Source: Clostridium sp. Marseille-P299 (lineage in GTDB: Bacteria; Bacillota; Clostridia; Lachnospirales; Lachnospiraceae). From it: a stretch of DNA of 64,000 bases. Location of the stretch: assembly GCF_900078195.1 (NCBI RefSeq), contig NZ_FJVE01000006.1, positions 312,501 to 376,500 of the forward strand. The letters are read 5' to 3'. Both the position numbers and the translations under genes were made by a program. The stretch's first letter is position 1. Each line of letters opens with the position of its first letter. Shown here one piece after another: positions 24,493-33,859 of this stretch. Below the pieces are notes generated by a model. It saw only the letters and a list, made by a program, of their open reading frames with translations, made no database searches and was not told where the DNA came from.

Positions 24493-25245
24493 TTATAAAT
24501 CAATTTCTAGAGCGATCGGACAATGATCACTTCCTAAAACTTCTGGATAAATAATACTATCTTTAATCTTTTCACGTATATCATTGGATACTACAAAATA
24601 GTCAATACGCCACCCAATATTCCTTGGTCGAGCTGCTGCACGGTAAGACCACCAAGTATATTGTTCTTCCTTATCTGGATATAAGTAACGAAAACTGTCT
24701 GTGAAACCAGCTTCTAAAAGGTTTGTGAACTTATCACGTTCTTCATAGGAAAAACCTGCATTTCCAATGTTTTGTTTTGGATTTTTAAGATCAATTTCTT
24801 CGTGGGCTACATTTAAGTCTCCACACATAATTACAGGTTTCTTCTTTGACAATTCCACTAAATATTCTCTAAAACAATCTTCAAATTCCATACGATAAGG
24901 AAGTCTTGCTAGTTCATGCTGTGAGTTTGGAGAATAGCTTGTTACAACATAGCAATTTTCAAACTCTAAAGTAATGACTCTACCTTCATCGTTATATTTT
25001 CCATCAATTCCGTTAATTACTGCAATTGGTTCCTTCTTTGAAAATATAATAGTTCCAGAATATCCTTTCTTATCTGCTGAGTTCCAATACTGATGATAGT
25101 TTGGAGTTAAAACTTCAGCTTGTCCCTCTTGCATTTTACTTTCCTGAACACAAAAAATATCTGCATCCATTTCATTAAAAAAGTCCATAAAGCCTTTTGT
25201 CATGCAGGCTCTTAATCCATTCACATTCCATGAAATTAACTTCAT
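24493..25245 (-). CDS. xth: Exodeoxyribonuclease III / AP endonuclease
   Basis: A DNA repair nuclease that cuts at abasic sites and trims 3' ends. The 250 residues show the exonuclease III set: ISWNVNGLRA at the start, VQESKM (metal-binding Glu), SYSPNSQ, CGDLNVAHEEIDL, the WRIDYFVVS stretch and the final GSDHCPI with catalytic Asp-His. The length is typical. The ATG is preceded by GGAGAGTGAGG. The small gene upstream at 25272 may be cotranscribed (26 bp gap). Confidence 0.96.
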   Translation of the reverse strand: MKLISWNVNGLRACMTKGFMDFFNEMDADIFCVQESKMQEGQAEVLTPNYHQYWNSADKKGYSGTIIFSKKEPIAVINGIDGKYNDEGRVITLEFENCYVVTSYSPNSQHELARLPYRMEFEDCFREYLVELSKKKPVIMCGDLNVAHEEIDLKNPKQNIGNAGFSYEERDKFTNLLEAGFTDSFRYLYPDKEEQYTWWSYRAAARPRNIGWRIDYFVVSNDIREKIKDSIIYPEVLGSDHCPIALEIDL

Positions 25246-25271
25246 GTTTCCTCACTCTCCTTTTATTCAAA

Positions 25272-25517
25272 TTAATCGTTTAGTTTCAAAAATAATCCAC
25301 TCTCATCAAATTGAACATTTATCCTTTTTTTCGAAAAATATTCTTTTATAACCTCGTGCATTTCATCGTATTTACCTTCGGTACCACAATTACTTAATGG
25401 TTCTATATTTATGGATTGTCCTCCACAGCTATCTCTTAAATGTATTCGAAAAGATAATCCTTTTTCTTCTAATATATGATTTAATTCTATGATTTCTTGA
25501 AATGCTATAATCTTCAT
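25272..25517 (-). CDS. Small protein resembling the RDAC family
   Basis: An 81-residue protein with a central motif IHLRDSCGGQSINIE that resembles the signature of small clostridial RDAC-named proteins; the assignment is from memory and tentative. The fold reads strand-helix-strand, with a second helix EMHEVIKEYFSKKRINV. It lies 26 bp upstream of the exonuclease III gene on the same strand. No enzymatic role can be stated. Confidence 0.6.
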   Translation of the reverse strand: MKIIAFQEIIELNHILEEKGLSFRIHLRDSCGGQSINIEPLSNCGTEGKYDEMHEVIKEYFSKKRINVQFDESGLFLKLND

Positions 25518-25782
25518 AGTTACCTCTTTTCTAGGATATTTCTAAAAAATCAAACCTACTTTTTAATTAATTTTCATGTAATATCCTCATTAAAATTTAT
25601 ATCACGTATTATTTTTCTTTCAGATCATTCATTTGATGTTGTTTATTATTCTATCTTTACTATAACATTAGACTTGTCGCTACGCAATGGAAAGCTTGGA
25701 AGCAATATTTTGAAAATAAAGTTCATATTATATTGAATCTGAGAAATACTACTATTAAACTAACTATGAAAGGATATATAAA

Positions 25783-25992
25783 ATGAAAGATAATGAATTT
25801 GATATTTCAAATATAAAACCATTAACCGATATTTTAGCTAAAAATCATCCTAATTTAAATAGTGCTCCAGATACACCCCCAGAAGAAAATGCTGCAAAAC
25901 CAATCGGTATGATTAAGCAAATGACCAATGCAACAACGAAGTATACCTATGAAGATTGTGATTACGATAAAATAACCAATAAGAATGAATAA
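25783..25992 (+). CDS. Small hydrophilic protein of unknown function
   Basis: A 69-residue polar protein with a proline-rich middle (NSAPDTPPEENAAKP) and an acidic end (YEDCDYDKITNKNE), likely unstructured in part. A GAAAGGA site lies 9 bp before the ATG, and a long hairpin terminator begins 3 bp after the stop, which supports expression. No family is recognised. Confidence 0.6.
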   Translation: MKDNEFDISNIKPLTDILAKNHPNLNSAPDTPPEENAAKPIGMIKQMTNATTKYTYEDCDYDKITNKNE

Positions 25993-25994
25993 AT

Positions 25995-26083
25995 GATAAA
26001 AGGGCCATCCAAAATGATTTTCCACATAAGTTAAACCTAGAAATTTAATTTATGGGAGCTCAGCTTGTTATGGCTCTTTTATC
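25995..26083. terminator. Long hairpin between convergent genes
   Basis: GATAAAAGGGCCA (25995-26007) pairs with TGGCTCTTTTATC (26071-26083), with one wobble pair. It lies between the small gene and the membrane protein. Confidence 0.65.
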
Positions 26084-26100
26084 TTTAATGAAAGAAGTTT

Positions 26101-27078
26101 TTAGCTTTCATAATCCAATACATAAGCAATACGTGATATCATTTCAGGATGCTTCTCTTTATAATAATTTATAATGTTCCCTGTATCCATACCTGTAATC
26201 TTATATTTTTGTCCATTTTTAACCTGAATAAAAAGATCGTTCTTAAATTCATCCTTTTTCCTTTGAATCTTCGCCTTTTGTGCATAAATCCCTTGAATAT
26301 CCTCTACCGGAAACACAACGGTTTTCGCACCTTTATGACAAAATGTATAGGTATTCCCTATTCTAATGTCACCTTGAAACGCTTTACCTTCTTCATATTC
26401 TTTTTTTATGTAAGATACCTGCTCTTTATTTAAATTCGCTAATTGTCTTTTGAAGTTCCTTTGATAGCCGCCTGTTAATGCTTTAATAACACGTATTATA
26501 ATTATCAGGAATAAAACAATGCCGCTTCCACCCCAGAGTAATAAAATGAATGGATCGTTATATGCTTTATATGTTGTTTGCAAGATATAAGGTAATATTT
26601 CGGTAGAAGCATCTAATTCTATCCCTTGTTCTACTAAATATTTATCAAACGCTTCTTTTTCTTGAGTATTCATTTTTCTAAGAATACCTGAAAATTTAAG
26701 TGTTGACGTTCCCTTAGTCTCATTTCCTTTTAACATTTCCAATGTTTGTTGCTGTAATGAAGACATGAAATTATGTAATCTATAGTCCGCCTGTACAGCA
26801 AAATAGGTTTTATGTCCATTATACGATGCTAAAAAATCATTTGCAGGTATACCAGCTGATTTATCACTCATAAACGATGTATAAATAGCATCTATCTCAA
26901 CACTAACCAACTTATTATCCATATTATTTTCTGATATTGTAAGTATATCCTTAGGTCTTTGGAATAATGATATTGTCTCTTTAGCAAATACAAAGCAAAG
27001 TATAATTGCAATAATAATTACAGCCTTCATGGATTTTAATACTCGTTTTGCAGATATAAGTCTCATTTTTTTAAACAT
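26101..27078 (-). CDS. Membrane protein of unknown function with two helices
   Basis: A 325-residue protein. Helix 1 at about residues 19-36 (AVIIIAIILCFVFAKE), an extracytoplasmic domain of about 140 residues, helix 2 at about 178-196 (ILLLWGGSGIVLFLIII), then a cytoplasmic domain with beta strands (AKTVVFPVEDIQGIYAQK; DLFIQVKNGQKYKITGM) that resembles a PH-like fold. Start moved to the ATG at 27078, 7 bp after GGGGGA; the longer frame uses a TTG. Similar proteins occur in Clostridia without assigned function. Confidence 0.72.
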   Translation of the reverse strand: MFKKMRLISAKRVLKSMKAVIIIAIILCFVFAKETISLFQRPKDILTISENNMDNKLVSVEIDAIYTSFMSDKSAGIPANDFLASYNGHKTYFAVQADYRLHNFMSSLQQQTLEMLKGNETKGTSTLKFSGILRKMNTQEKEAFDKYLVEQGIELDASTEILPYILQTTYKAYNDPFILLLWGGSGIVLFLIIIIRVIKALTGGYQRNFKRQLANLNKEQVSYIKKEYEEGKAFQGDIRIGNTYTFCHKGAKTVVFPVEDIQGIYAQKAKIQRKKDEFKNDLFIQVKNGQKYKITGMDTGNIINYYKEKHPEMISRIAYVLDYES

Positions 27079-27323
27079 ATTTTTATCCCCCAATTATAGT
27101 TTTTTAAATTTGACTAAGACGATTTATATTAACTACGAGAAAGCAATCACCTCTTTTGCCCCAATTCCTTGGAACCCTGAATTTAGTAATTGAAATATTT
27201 TCTATTTATCCAATTATACAATATATTACATTTTCTACAAGATTTATTGCGTCAATGATGCAAAATCCTGTCTCAATTTCCAGCACCAGGAATATGTTTT
27301 TCTTGCTTTTATTTCCTACCATT

Positions 27324-27368
27324 AAAAAACACCTTCATACCTAGATTCAGTCCAGGTTTAGAAGGTGT
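27324..27368 (-). terminator. Rho-independent terminator of corA
   Basis: ACACCTTC / GAAGGTGT outer stem with an inner ACCTGG / CTAGGT stem, followed on the minus strand by TTTTTT. Confidence 0.85.
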
Positions 27369-27377
27369 ACTCCAATT

Positions 27378-28328
27378 TTAAAATAGTTTTTTCTTTTTAA
27401 AAAATATAATACAAGCTACTACAACAAAAATACTTAACAAAATTACTGATATGTACCCATATTTCCAAGTTAGCTCGGGCATTGTTGTAAAATTCATTCC
27501 ATACCATCCTACTATAAGAGTCAATGGTAAAAAGATCGTTGTAACTACAGTAAATACTTTCATTATACGATTCAAGTTATATTCTAATGTAGCATCGTAA
27601 GCTTCTCTTAGATGAATTAAACCATCACATAAAGCCTGGGTATTACTACTTAAACGTGTTACTTTATCTGTAAATATTTTAAAGAATCTAAGATTCTCTT
27701 CTTGGAAAATATCATTTTCATTCTCTTGCAATTCTTCTCCAATATCAATTAATTGCTCATAGTAATTTTTTTGAATCAATAATCGGTTCTTAAGATAGAA
27801 AATGCTTTTATTTAAATCTTCATCAACATTTCCCTCGACTAAATCATGCTCCATTTTTAAAATATTCGCTTCTGTTTGCTCTAATGCTTTACTACCGCCT
27901 CCCACCAAGCCTTCTAGGATGCCATAAATAATTTTTTCAATTGTTAATTTCTGAGTGAATCGACGGATTGCCTTTTCAAACATCTCTTTTGTACTTCCAT
28001 CTCGATCAACGATTTCAATTAAAACAAATAAATTCTTCGTAATATAAAATGCAATACGGTCACTTTCTTCACGCAAATCTAAAATGTTTACAATATTAAT
28101 ATAACCAAAAGTAAAATCATCATATACATCAATACTATTACGGAAATGTGTCTGATCTGCAAAGCCCTCCGTAATTAAATATTCGGAAATGCCAAGTTGT
28201 TTATAGCATTTTTTTAATTCATCCATTGTTAGATATCCAATGTTTATGTTGTCTGATTGTATGTCATTTAGTTGAATGTTATCTAGTGATACTTCTACTA
28301 ATTTTGAATCACGAATGGAATAAAACAT
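27378..28328 (-). CDS. corA: CorA family divalent-cation transporter
   Basis: A Mg2+ (or related cation) channel of the inner membrane. The 316 residues consist of a long cytoplasmic funnel domain, with helices rich in Glu and Lys (LEEIGEELQENENDIFQEE-like region), and two C-terminal membrane helices. The signature GMN motif is present as WYGMNFTTMPEL at the end of helix 1. Start placed at the ATG at 28328 (GGAGG 5 bp upstream) instead of the TTG of the longer frame. It has its own terminator. A 17-codon open frame just upstream could be a leader or relic. Confidence 0.93.
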   Translation of the reverse strand: MFYSIRDSKLVEVSLDNIQLNDIQSDNINIGYLTMDELKKCYKQLGISEYLITEGFADQTHFRNSIDVYDDFTFGYINIVNILDLREESDRIAFYITKNLFVLIEIVDRDGSTKEMFEKAIRRFTQKLTIEKIIYGILEGLVGGGSKALEQTEANILKMEHDLVEGNVDEDLNKSIFYLKNRLLIQKNYYEQLIDIGEELQENENDIFQEENLRFFKIFTDKVTRLSSNTQALCDGLIHLREAYDATLEYNLNRIMKVFTVVTTIFLPLTLIVGWYGMNFTTMPELTWKYGYISVILLSIFVVVACIIFFKKKKLF

Positions 28329-28348
28329 AACACCCTCCAATATTTAAT

Positions 28349-28402
28349 TTATTCTTCTTTTGAAACACCAGCTACGATCCATTCCCTATCTTTTCTTCTC
28401 AT
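28349..28402 (-). CDS. 17-codon open frame upstream of corA (leader peptide or relic)
   Basis: An ATG at 28402 with GGGGGAA 5-10 bp upstream opens a 17-residue frame (MRRKDREWIVAGVSKEE) ending 20 bp before the corA start. The first residues match the typical start of some clostridial pyridoxamine-oxidase-like proteins, so it may be the stump of a deleted gene. A leader peptide controlling corA is the alternative. Confidence 0.3.
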   Translation of the reverse strand: MRRKDREWIVAGVSKEE

Positions 28403-28706
28403 CAAATTCCCCCACTTTCTATTATCCCGTTACCTACTTAAATAAAATGAAATTTCTAAATACAGCGCGATTATGTATATTTTTTATTTAGTTACCTAAG
28501 ATAAGCATGTTATATTATAGTTTATCACTGCTTTTTAATAATTTAATCTTAGGCTCTTTCAGTTACTTTTTTAACGGAACGAACTGTATGTTAACATAAA
28601 TTATATCTTATTCTCTAATTTTGACAACCTTTTTATATTTCATTTAAAAACAGGTATTTTACTAATTAAATAAAACTTATAAATTTTTTAATTTTTTTTT
28701 ATTTTA
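28403..28706. other. Divergent intergenic region
   Basis: Very AT-rich, with no supported gene. Promoters for corA on one side and the ECF pair on the other should lie here. Confidence 0.4.
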
Positions 28707-28735
28707 AGCAACTTTTTTAATATCATACACGTCTA
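28707..28735 (+). promoter_or_regulatory. ECF-type promoter of the SigV-like operon
   Basis: AGCAAC (28707-28712), 17 bp, then CGTCTA (28730-28735), the pattern of extracytoplasmic-function promoters (xxAAC ... CGTC). It lies 34 bp before the sigma gene, so positive autoregulation is likely. Confidence 0.7.
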
Positions 28736-28768
28736 ATTATTAGAACAGGAAAGGAGGAAGAGCATTTA

Positions 28769-29257
28769 ATGAATAGGGGAAACATAAGTGATCTGGTAGA
28801 AGAAGAAATATTAAATTCTTACGAATCATTATATCATTTAGCATTTACTTATGTTCATAACGAAAATGATGCTATGGATATCGTACAAGACAGTGTTTAT
28901 AAGGCGATTAAAAATGCGAGCAAAGTAAAGAATGAAGCCTATATAAAAACTTGGATTTGGCGAATTGTCATTAATTCTTCCTTGGATTATATACGGAAGC
29001 AAAAAAAGGTAGTTCCTTTTGAAGAATGCTATGACGCGATAACCGAGGATTATCATAAGGATTTCGATACCATTGATGCTTTAAATGTACTTGATCCAAA
29101 AGAAAAATCTGTTATTATACTTCGTTTTTTTGAAGATAAAAAATTAAACGAAATCGCAGATATTTTAGATGTGAATTTAAACACAATCAAGTCAATGTTG
29201 TATCGCAGTCTACGAAAATTAAAAGTTGAATTAATGGAAGGAGAAGGATTTTCATGA
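28769..29257 (+). CDS. sigV: ECF RNA polymerase sigma factor, SigV-like
   Basis: A 162-residue group-4 sigma factor. Region 2 contains FTYVHNENDAMDIVQDSVYKAI and YIKTWIWRIVINSSLDYIRK; region 4 ends with the helix-turn-helix KKLNEIADILDVNLNTIKSM and SLRKLKVEL. There is no other domain. The stop overlaps the start of the anti-sigma gene (ATGA), so the two are translationally coupled. Its partner is an RsiV-type protein, the class that senses lysozyme and drives peptidoglycan modification genes in Bacillus and Clostridioides. The name is by analogy, and the targets here are unknown. Confidence 0.88.
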   Translation: MNRGNISDLVEEEILNSYESLYHLAFTYVHNENDAMDIVQDSVYKAIKNASKVKNEAYIKTWIWRIVINSSLDYIRKQKKVVPFEECYDAITEDYHKDFDTIDALNVLDPKEKSVIILRFFEDKKLNEIADILDVNLNTIKSMLYRSLRKLKVELMEGEGFS

Positions 29258-30159
29258 AAAATAATAAACTAGATGATATTCATACAGATTACAAAAATAT
29301 TGCGATCCCTGAGGACCTAAGACGAAGAGTTGAAGAAACAATTAAACAAGCAAAGGAGGAAACAGCCATGAATAAGTCAAAAAACAAAGTGTTTAAAATT
29401 ATGAAAGGAACGGCTGGAACTGCAGTAGCTGCAATGCTAGCCATTACGGTATTAGCAAATGCAGATTATACGATTGCTAATGCGATGAATCAAATACCAG
29501 TAATCGGTAATATTGCCAAAGTAGTTACATTTAGAACTTATGAGAAAAATGAAGGTGACATGGAAGCAAAAGTTGATGTTCCAAAAGTTACAATCGATGG
29601 AGATACTAACCTAAATGAAGCAACCAACAATTTAAACAAAAGTGTTGAAGAATATACAAATGAAATCATAGCTATGTTTGAGAAAGATGTTGCTACATAT
29701 GGAGAATATGGCAAAGAAGATCTTAATACTAGCTATAAAGTGATAACTGATAACGACAAGTTATTTTCACTAAGAATTGATACAGACATTGCGGTTGGCA
29801 GTTCCGATTCATTTTCTAAAATTTATCACATTGATAAATCCACTGGAAAAGAAATTGAATTAAAGGATTTATTCCAAGAAAATTCGGATTATGTAACAGC
29901 AATCAGCGAAAATTTAAAAGCACAGATGCGTGAACAAATGAAAACCGATGAAAATGTGTCTTACTTTGTTGATACTGATATTGAAGCTGATAATTTTAAA
30001 TCAATCAAAGAGGATCAAAATTTCTATATCAATGAAGATGGAAAACTTGTTATCGTATTTGATAAATACGAAGTTGCACCTGGTTATATGGGCAAGATCG
30101 AGATGGTTGTACCTACAGATGTAATTGAGAATATTGTTAACGACGGATTTGTAAAATAA
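29254..30159 (+). CDS. rsiV: RsiV-type anti-sigma factor with DUF3298 domain
   Basis: A 301-residue single-pass membrane protein that should hold the sigma factor inactive until the outer domain is triggered. Cytoplasmic residues 1-45, a membrane helix at about 49-68 (GTAGTAVAAMLAITVLAN), then an extracellular domain. The outer part carries the DUF4163-like region (VPKVTIDGDTNLNEATNNLN) and the DUF3298 end (EDQNFYINEDGKLVIVFDKY, then VAPGYMGKIEMVVP). RsiV homologues bind lysozyme and are then cut by signal peptidase and a site-2 protease. The ATG at 29254 overlaps the sigma stop. Confidence 0.86.
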   Translation: MKNNKLDDIHTDYKNIAIPEDLRRRVEETIKQAKEETAMNKSKNKVFKIMKGTAGTAVAAMLAITVLANADYTIANAMNQIPVIGNIAKVVTFRTYEKNEGDMEAKVDVPKVTIDGDTNLNEATNNLNKSVEEYTNEIIAMFEKDVATYGEYGKEDLNTSYKVITDNDKLFSLRIDTDIAVGSSDSFSKIYHIDKSTGKEIELKDLFQENSDYVTAISENLKAQMREQMKTDENVSYFVDTDIEADNFKSIKEDQNFYINEDGKLVIVFDKYEVAPGYMGKIEMVVPTDVIENIVNDGFVK

Positions 30160-30277
30160 TTCGATCAAGGCAATATAATAAAAAATGAAAATAGAAGAAG
30201 AAAAATAAGAAGAACAAAATAAATTAATTTATAGTATACCAAATAAAACCTACTATCTATGTTTGCGAAGAATGAAA

Positions 30278-30325
30278 TACTGGTAAGCAAATGAACTATC
30301 CCATCATTTGCTTACCAGTATTTTT
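30278..30325. terminator. Bidirectional rho-independent terminator
   Basis: An 18-bp perfect stem (ATACTGGTAAGCAAATGA with its complement) followed by TTTTTAAG, 120 bp after the anti-sigma stop. Confidence 0.9.
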
Positions 30326-30447
30326 AAGTTATCTACATTTCTCTCTTAACTTCCTTTCTCTTTAAAACTTTCATTCTTTTTATATCTTCCTTCCTATCTG
30401 TCCTGCCGGATAGTAATAAGAAAAGATAAAAGCCCTATGTGAAAATT

Positions 30448-30921
30448 TTATAAAAATTTATATCGAGGTTTTTCTTCTCCGAACAACCAATAACGTAAAT
30501 AATCATCCACAACAATGGCGATTACTGCTAATAAGCACCATATTAGCGAATATCTTAAACTTATCTGACCAAGAAAATTAAATTTAAAATCTGAATAATC
30601 CCATATATCCCACTTAAAAATGATGTTTATTATAATTCCTGAAATAAGTTCCATCAATGTAATAAGCAACCCACCAATGATTGATTGTTTCCATAACGGT
30701 GTTTCCCACTTTAATATTTCATTAATTAAGCCACATGCAATAAAAGCAATTCCCCCTACAAAAGCCATGCTCCAATGACTAAATCCCCGGGAGATTACTT
30801 CCATTAGAAAATAAGTTATGCCACCTATGGCAAATAATATAAAATATTTAAGCACTATCTTATTTGAATTCTCCCCTAAAAAAGTTCGTATGTACTTTAA
30901 CATCTTTAAATAAAATTTCAT
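30448..30921 (-). CDS. Putative ABC transporter permease-type membrane protein (PF06541-like)
   Basis: A 157-residue protein with about five membrane helices. The segment IFKWDIWDYSDFKFNFLGQI followed by SLIWCLLAVIAIVVDD resembles the WxYS...N.xG.I pattern of the small permease-like family PF06541. No transporter partner is nearby. I start at the ATG at 30921, after a GAGGAT site and 26 bp past the glycosidase stop; frames starting at 30975 overlap that gene. Cotranscription with the glycosidase is likely. Confidence 0.65.
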   Translation of the reverse strand: MKFYLKMLKYIRTFLGENSNKIVLKYFILFAIGGITYFLMEVISRGFSHWSMAFVGGIAFIACGLINEILKWETPLWKQSIIGGLLITLMELISGIIINIIFKWDIWDYSDFKFNFLGQISLRYSLIWCLLAVIAIVVDDYLRYWLFGEEKPRYKFL

Positions 30922-30946
30922 TGATATTGTATCCTCACTAATCATT

Positions 30947-32902
30947 TTATTTTGAAGTAAGTGCTTCCATGCCATAGCCTATCGGGTATAAATATTGATC
31001 TGTTCCTATATCATTAATTGATTGGTACCAAGGCATGGGAAGCTTTCCAACAAACGGAACTTTCCCCACTAAAACATTGGTAACTCCATCTCCCTCAGTG
31101 CCAGGAAGATAACACATTACCACAGCGTCCCAATGCTCTAGGTATTCACTAATAATAACATTTCTTCCTGCTACAATTAGTGTTATTGTTGGTTTTTTTA
31201 ATGACTTTGCTAGCTCTATTGCTTTCTCATTTCTAACTAGCCCACAAGAACCAGTGATACTAAGATCACTGGTATCGCCTTCCCATTCTGCATATGGTAT
31301 CTCACCAACACAAAGTATAGTAACATCTGCATCTGCCGCTTTTGTTGCATCCGTAATGATTTCTAAATTATACTCTTTTGCAATATCTTGTAATCCGTCT
31401 AAAATAGTCGTACTTCCTTTTACATATCGTTTATTATTAGAATCTTGTTTTCCTTGCCAAGTAACTGTCCAACCTCCGCTTAAAACGCCACTATCATTTG
31501 CTGCAGGTCCGGTAACAAATATTTTTTGTCCCTGCTTTAAAGGAAGTAGATTATTATCATTTTTTAATAGTACAAGGCTCTTCTCCACTAACTGTCTTGC
31601 AATATCACGGCTTTTATCCTCACCAAGTTCTTTAATGTTCATCGTTAGCTTCTCTTGCATTGGGTCCTCAAAAATTCCAAGATTAAGTTTTACTGTAAGA
31701 ATTCTTTTCACTGCATCATCAATTCTCTCCGTGGTGATGCTCCCCTCGTTTACTGCTCCAATGATATAATGATAACAGTCTAAGTAATATTGCGGTTCCA
31801 TTAACATATCAATTCCTGCATTTACTGCAGTGATTACTTTTTCTTTTAAAGAATTCCCTTCGATATTATGTATGGATTCCCAGTCACTGACTACAAATCC
31901 TTCGAATCCCATTCTACCCTTTAGTTCGTCCGTAATTAACTGTTTATGTTGATGTAATTTCACGCCATTAATACTTCCGTGGTTTACCATGACGGTTGGT
32001 ACTCCAGCATCAATCACTTTTTGATACACGTTTAATAACTCTTTTATTTCATCATCGGATAATGTAGCATCTCCTCTATCAATTAGATAATTACCTTCAC
32101 CAGTATTATATTCTGCATTTCCATCGGCTATAAAATGCTTTGCACATGGTATGACACCATTTTCTAATTGTCCTTTTACAAAAGCGGAACCTAATTTGGC
32201 AACCAGTTCATAATCTGAGGAATAGCTTTCATAGGTTCTTCCCCAACGCGGATCCTTCGCTGCTGCAAGGCAAGGAGCAAAATTCCATAACATACCTGTT
32301 AATTTCATTTCTTCTGCTACGATTTTACCCATTTGATAGGTTAATTCTTCATCGTTTGCTGCACCTATTCCAATATTATGTGGAAATATAACTGCCCCTG
32401 CTGCCGCTTGATTTCCATGAACAGCATCCGTTCCATATAGATATGGAATCTCATGAATTCCTCCCAAAGCCGCTTTTTGAAAACCTAACACAATGTTTTT
32501 CCATCCATTTACGGAGTTATCCATTCCTTCATAGTTACTTAAAATAGATCCAAAGTCATACGCTTTCATTTCACTCTCTGTTACATGGTACATTGCTCCT
32601 TGCAGCATCTGAGCTACTTTTTGCTCTAACGTCATATTAGCTAAAATATCATCAACGTTGTATTTTTTACTCTCCTTCGTACTTTGTTGTGTATTTTGTT
32701 GTGTTATTTCTTGTGTATTATCTTGCTCATTATCTTGTGTGTTTTTTTCTATATTTGCTTGTGCATTTTCTTGTTTATTTTCATTGCCTACACTTTTTGG
32801 AGGATTAGTTTGCTTTTTACATCCTATGAATATAGCCATCATAAAACAGGCTATCATTACTACGATTAGAATCTTTTTAGGATTTATATACATTTGTTTC
32901 AC
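30947..32902 (-). CDS. Glycoside hydrolase family 3 lipoprotein (beta-glucosidase-like)
   Basis: A 651-residue enzyme on the outer face of the membrane, predicted to release sugars from beta-glycosides. The lipobox is MAIFIGC near residue 28, after a signal helix. An acidic, Asn/Gln-rich linker of about 50 residues follows. The GH3 domain begins at VDDILANMTLEQKVAQM and has GTDAVHGN, KHFIADG and the nucleophile Asp340 in GFVVSDWESIH. A second GH3 domain (VTGPAANDSGVLSGGWTVTW) follows; the usual fibronectin-like third domain is missing. The start is GTG at 32902, with a weak site. Confidence 0.9.
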   Translation of the reverse strand: MKQMYINPKKILIVVMIACFMMAIFIGCKKQTNPPKSVGNENKQENAQANIEKNTQDNEQDNTQEITQQNTQQSTKESKKYNVDDILANMTLEQKVAQMLQGAMYHVTESEMKAYDFGSILSNYEGMDNSVNGWKNIVLGFQKAALGGIHEIPYLYGTDAVHGNQAAAGAVIFPHNIGIGAANDEELTYQMGKIVAEEMKLTGMLWNFAPCLAAAKDPRWGRTYESYSSDYELVAKLGSAFVKGQLENGVIPCAKHFIADGNAEYNTGEGNYLIDRGDATLSDDEIKELLNVYQKVIDAGVPTVMVNHGSINGVKLHQHKQLITDELKGRMGFEGFVVSDWESIHNIEGNSLKEKVITAVNAGIDMLMEPQYYLDCYHYIIGAVNEGSITTERIDDAVKRILTVKLNLGIFEDPMQEKLTMNIKELGEDKSRDIARQLVEKSLVLLKNDNNLLPLKQGQKIFVTGPAANDSGVLSGGWTVTWQGKQDSNNKRYVKGSTTILDGLQDIAKEYNLEIITDATKAADADVTILCVGEIPYAEWEGDTSDLSITGSCGLVRNEKAIELAKSLKKPTITLIVAGRNVIISEYLEHWDAVVMCYLPGTEGDGVTNVLVGKVPFVGKLPMPWYQSINDIGTDQYLYPIGYGMEALTSK

Positions 32903-33380
32903 TGCTAAAACACCCCTACTCTGATATTAATTGTCTTAACCAACTATTCCTTGTACATGATCAAATATTTGAATTCTAGTATATATTTTAAGTGCTTATT
33001 TCAAGTGCATGATTTCTAGTGCTTATTTTAACTACACGATTTCTATTACCTGATCTCTAGCATTTGATTCCTAGCACCTGATTCCTGAGTTTAGAATTTT
33101 AATATCATTTGTAAAGATGTTATCATCCCCTTTATATAGCTTTCATTTGGCATATCAAATTATTACTTTATATTAATGATTTATATTAACATATTTTTAC
33201 TTTCTGGTCTATTGCTTATTATAGCTATTTACTTATATGAACAAGTTTCTATTACAGCAAACGAATTCGTTTCTTATAAAAAGCTAGCATCTATAAAAAA
33301 CAAAAGTAGAATCACCAAGCAACTACTAAGCTGTTGTATATTAAAAATAAGTTATATCGTAAATGAATAGTGAATACATA
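32903..33380. other. Gene-free stretch with degenerate repeats
   Basis: From about 32985 to 33090, loose copies of a GATTTCTAGTGCTTATTT-like unit alternate with CTGATTCCTAGCA variants. A 64-codon plus-strand frame at 33176-33370 has no ribosome site and is not accepted. No RNA gene is seen. Confidence 0.45.
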
Positions 33381-33434
33381 AATAGTAGGCAGTATTAATA
33401 GATGAATACCCATTTATTAACACAGCCTACTATT
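33381..33434. terminator. Rho-independent terminator
   Basis: AATAGTAGGC / GCCTACTATT stem around a long loop, 27 bp past the stop of the minus-strand gene at 33461. Confidence 0.7.
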
Positions 33435-33460
33435 AAAAATTATACGTTCTTTACATAGCA

Positions 33461-33805
33461 TTACTTCAACAACTTAGCATCATTTTCATCAATTACCAAA
33501 GGAATTGTAGTTTCTTGCCTCCCACCACGCCAATACACCTTCACAGTAATACTCTTTTGCTCTTCTAAGAGTTTTTCAGACAACCTTTTTTCATGTTGAT
33601 TCATCTGCTTTAGATTGTTCTCTAGAGATACCTCTTGTTGGTTGCTAATTACCTTCACCTCAGCAACAGATATATCAAAAGGTTGAATTTTATCGTTAGT
33701 ATTCTCTGTTTGTCTAGTGATGTGGATAATTAAAAAACATATAGCCATTAATACAGATACCCCCAACACCAGTCTGCATATTAATCCAAATCGATTATTT
33801 TTCAT
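33461..33805 (-). CDS. Single-pass membrane protein of unknown function
   Basis: A 114-residue protein: N-terminal anchor helix (about residues 9-28, ICRLVLGVSVLMAICFLIIH) and an outward-facing soluble part with a charged helix (NNLKQMNQHEKRLSEKLLEE) and a beta segment (SITVKVYWRGGRQETTIPLV). No family is recognised. A GGAGG site precedes the ATG. It is separated from the next gene by 54 bp and could form a two-gene unit with it. Confidence 0.65.
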   Translation of the reverse strand: MKNNRFGLICRLVLGVSVLMAICFLIIHITRQTENTNDKIQPFDISVAEVKVISNQQEVSLENNLKQMNQHEKRLSEKLLEEQKSITVKVYWRGGRQETTIPLVIDENDAKLLK

Positions 33806-33859
33806 TATTGTTCCTCCTTTGAACTATTTAATAGTGGTACCTATATGTATATATTTTAT

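Noticed and set aside
33176..33370. 64-codon plus-strand gene with one hydrophobic helix
   Set aside because: No ribosome site, very AT-rich codons, and it lies in a gap with degenerate repeats.
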